Source of the DNA: an uncultured Bacteroidales bacterium
GTDB taxonomy: Bacteria; Bacteroidota; Bacteroidia; Bacteroidales; UBA932
Reading direction: 5' to 3'
Length of the DNA: 8,158 bases
Assembly (NCBI GenBank): GCA_902461985.1
Contig: CABQAB010000084.1
Location: 1-8,158, forward strand
Shown one piece after another: positions 6,913 to 8,158 of this stretch (within the stretch, counting starts at the first letter, position 1; each line of letters opens with the position of its first letter). Below the pieces are notes generated by a model. That model was not told where the DNA came from. It saw only the letters and a list, made by a program, of their open reading frames with translations, and did not search any database. A program made the translations under genes and the position numbers.

Positions 6913-8158
6913 ATGAATAGAAAACTTATTACTAATGCCGTAATGGCAGCGATGGTGGTGTTCTCCTGCTCATGCGACAAAGTGCAGGGCAAGGGGAACC
7001 AGAGACCCGAAGGCTCGAACATCGTCAATTCGGTAAAGAAACCTCTGGTCATGTCACATATCCTGGATCTGAACCGGAGCAGTTCTGAACTGAATTCCCA
7101 TGCGGACGAATGTGAAAGGTCTCACCTTGCGTTCATACCGGACACATACGTCCAGGTGGGGCAGGACGCTGGTGTCAAATGGCCTTCCTATCCGAGAATG
7201 TGCAGAATCGGGAGCGGAGAGTATATGCTGATGTGGCAGAGCAACACTGCCAGTGGAGGCAACGGGAAAGATACCTGGTACGCACTCAGCAGCGACCTCA
7301 AGGAATGGAAGAACATGGGCAAGCTGTTCGCTGCCCGTCAGGTCACCACTTTTCTCGGAAAGACGGCTGAGCAGATGCACACCAACGCCAACGCGATTGT
7401 GCTGAAGGACGGGCGCATCATGGCCGTGTCTTCATTCTACACCCTTGCGGTCTACAGCAAGTCCGGAGTGGACAAGGATGACAACTATACCCTTTCTGAC
7501 GGGACGAAGGACCAGGGAATCAGAATCAAGTTTTCCAGTGACAACGGAAGGACATGGACAGGCGAGCAGACCATCTACAATGGACCGAACTGGGAATGTC
7601 ACCTGATGGAGACCGCAGAAGGGCAGATTCAGTGCTATTTCTCCGAGAGCCGCCCGAAAATCAGCGGCAGCCATTCGGGGACTTCGCTCATAGTTTCCGA
7701 TGACGGAGGCAAGACCTGGACTCCGGGACCGGGGCATAAGCCGTACCGCGTGATGCGCAAACTGTGGGAGGATGCTTCCGACACTGGCGGCATCCATGAG
7801 AAGTTCACCTATCAGATGCCTGTGGGAATACGCCTGAACGGGACGGACCGTATGGCATTCTCCATGGAGTGCTGCGCAAACAGCATCAGTGCTCTGAAAC
7901 ACTATGTGTCAGTGGTCTATTCTCCGGAATCCGGTGAATGGAAACATCTTGAAGGGATGGAAACCGGACCTTCGGGAGAGAATCTCGAGAATTTCGTCCA
8001 GGCCGCCGCACCTTATCTCGTGCAGTTTCCTTCCGGCGAGACAGTCCTTTCATACTGCAAATCAGGTGTGAAATACAGAATGGGAGATGCCGCAGCGGGC
8101 AATTTCGGCGATGAGTATGCATTGCTGCCGAACACCAGCGGGGGCTGCTGTTACTCTG
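6913..8158 (+). CDS. Asp-box (BNR) beta-propeller lipoprotein, sialidase-superfamily-like glycoside hydrolase, 3' end cut by window
   Basis: ATG 6913 opens a frame that stays open for 415 codons to the window edge. The signal peptide MNRKLITNAVMAAMVVFSCSC has a lipobox VFSC, making C19 (or C21) the lipid anchor. Two exact Asp boxes (SxDxGxTW) are visible: SSDNGRTW (208-215) and SDDGGKTW (262-269). Degenerate ones are SSDLKEW (126-132) and SPESGEW (337-343). These mark blades of a sialidase-type beta-propeller. The classical FRIP motif is absent; the equivalent early strand reads SYPRM (R95) before GEYMLMWQ. Candidate acidic residues are E228 (NWECHL) and E319 (FSMECC), the latter after YQMPVGIRL. 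That layout recalls, from memory, GH93 exo-arabinanases as much as GH33 sialidases. Its place 10 bases after susD indicates that it is an enzyme of the same utilization operon. A secreted glycosidase is likely; the exact substrate is unknown, and a non-catalytic or lyase propeller is possible. Any C-terminal domain lies beyond the window. Confidence 0.85.
   Translation, partial: MNRKLITNAVMAAMVVFSCSCDKVQGKGNQRPEGSNIVNSVKKPLVMSHILDLNRSSSELNSHADECERSHLAFIPDTYVQVGQDAGVKWPSYPRMCRIGSGEYMLMWQSNTASGGNGKDTWYALSSDLKEWKNMGKLFAARQVTTFLGKTAEQMHTNANAIVLKDGRIMAVSSFYTLAVYSKSGVDKDDNYTLSDGTKDQGIRIKFSSDNGRTWTGEQTIYNGPNWECHLMETAEGQIQCYFSESRPKISGSHSGTSLIVSDDGGKTWTPGPGHKPYRVMRKLWEDASDTGGIHEKFTYQMPVGIRLNGTDRMAFSMECCANSISALKHYVSVVYSPESGEWKHLEGMETGPSGENLENFVQAAAPYLVQFPSGETVLSYCKSGVKYRMGDAAAGNFGDEYALLPNTSGGCCYS

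Larger units (their letters stand above)
247..8158 (+). other. Polysaccharide utilization operon (fimbrillin-like, SusC, SusD, BNR propeller)
   Basis: Four co-directional genes are separated by 22, 10 and 10 bases with no visible terminator, which supports a single transcript. All four encode exported proteins: three predicted lipoproteins and one outer-membrane barrel. The SusC/SusD pair plus a carbohydrate-active enzyme next to a regulator is the accepted minimal definition of a Bacteroidota PUL. The operon continues past the right edge because the last gene is unfinished. Operon structure is inferred from spacing only. Confidence 0.8.

Noticed and set aside
1..8158. Search by eye for CRISPR arrays, tRNA/rRNA genes, insertion sequences, invertible promoters and riboswitches
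   Set aside because: Almost the whole window is coding; no repeated spacer pattern, transposase or recombinase motif, terminal inverted repeats or structured leader was found.
6913..8158. Firm call of the propeller protein as an exo-alpha-sialidase (nanH-like)
   Set aside because: The Asp boxes only show the fold; the FRIP motif is missing and no sialic-acid catabolism gene is visible nearby, so a substrate-specific name is not justified.

Overview
The window looks like chromosomal DNA of a Bacteroidota member, most likely order Bacteroidales. The reasons are the adjacent SusC/SusD pair, a fimbrillin-like lipoprotein, Bacteroidota-style lipoprotein signals, and gene starts with no Shine-Dalgarno motif but often A-rich leaders. 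GC is roughly half by eye, higher than typical Bacteroides. I cannot name a genus.

All five genes are on the + strand and tightly packed. They are: (1) the C-terminal 68 codons of an AraC-type regulator, 2-208, possibly the DNA-binding end of a hybrid two-component sensor; (2) a predicted lipoprotein with a fimbrillin-like N-terminal half and an unassigned beta-rich C-terminal half, 247-1878; (3) a complete SusC-family TonB-dependent outer-membrane transporter, 1901-5158; (4) a complete SusD-family surface glycan-binding lipoprotein, 5169-6902; (5) the first 415 codons of a lipoprotein with sialidase-type Asp-box (BNR) propeller repeats, 6913 to the window end. Gaps between genes are 38, 22, 10 and 10 bases. 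I see no convincing terminator in any of them, so genes 2-5 probably form one operon.

The locus reads as a polysaccharide utilization locus (PUL). The propeller protein would trim a glycan at the cell surface or in the periplasm, SusD and perhaps the fimbrillin-like protein would hold it, and SusC would import oligosaccharides using TonB energy. The upstream regulator would sense a breakdown product and activate the operon. The substrate cannot be read from this window. The propeller lacks the usual sialidase FRIP motif, and its arrangement leaves open an arabinan-active (GH93-like) or other exo-acting enzyme.

There is no gene-free stretch above 38 bases and no sign of RNA genes, CRISPR arrays, insertion sequences or integrase genes. 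The less ordinary parts are the fimbrillin-like gene placed ahead of susC and the unassigned propeller enzyme. The SusC/SusD core is conventional.
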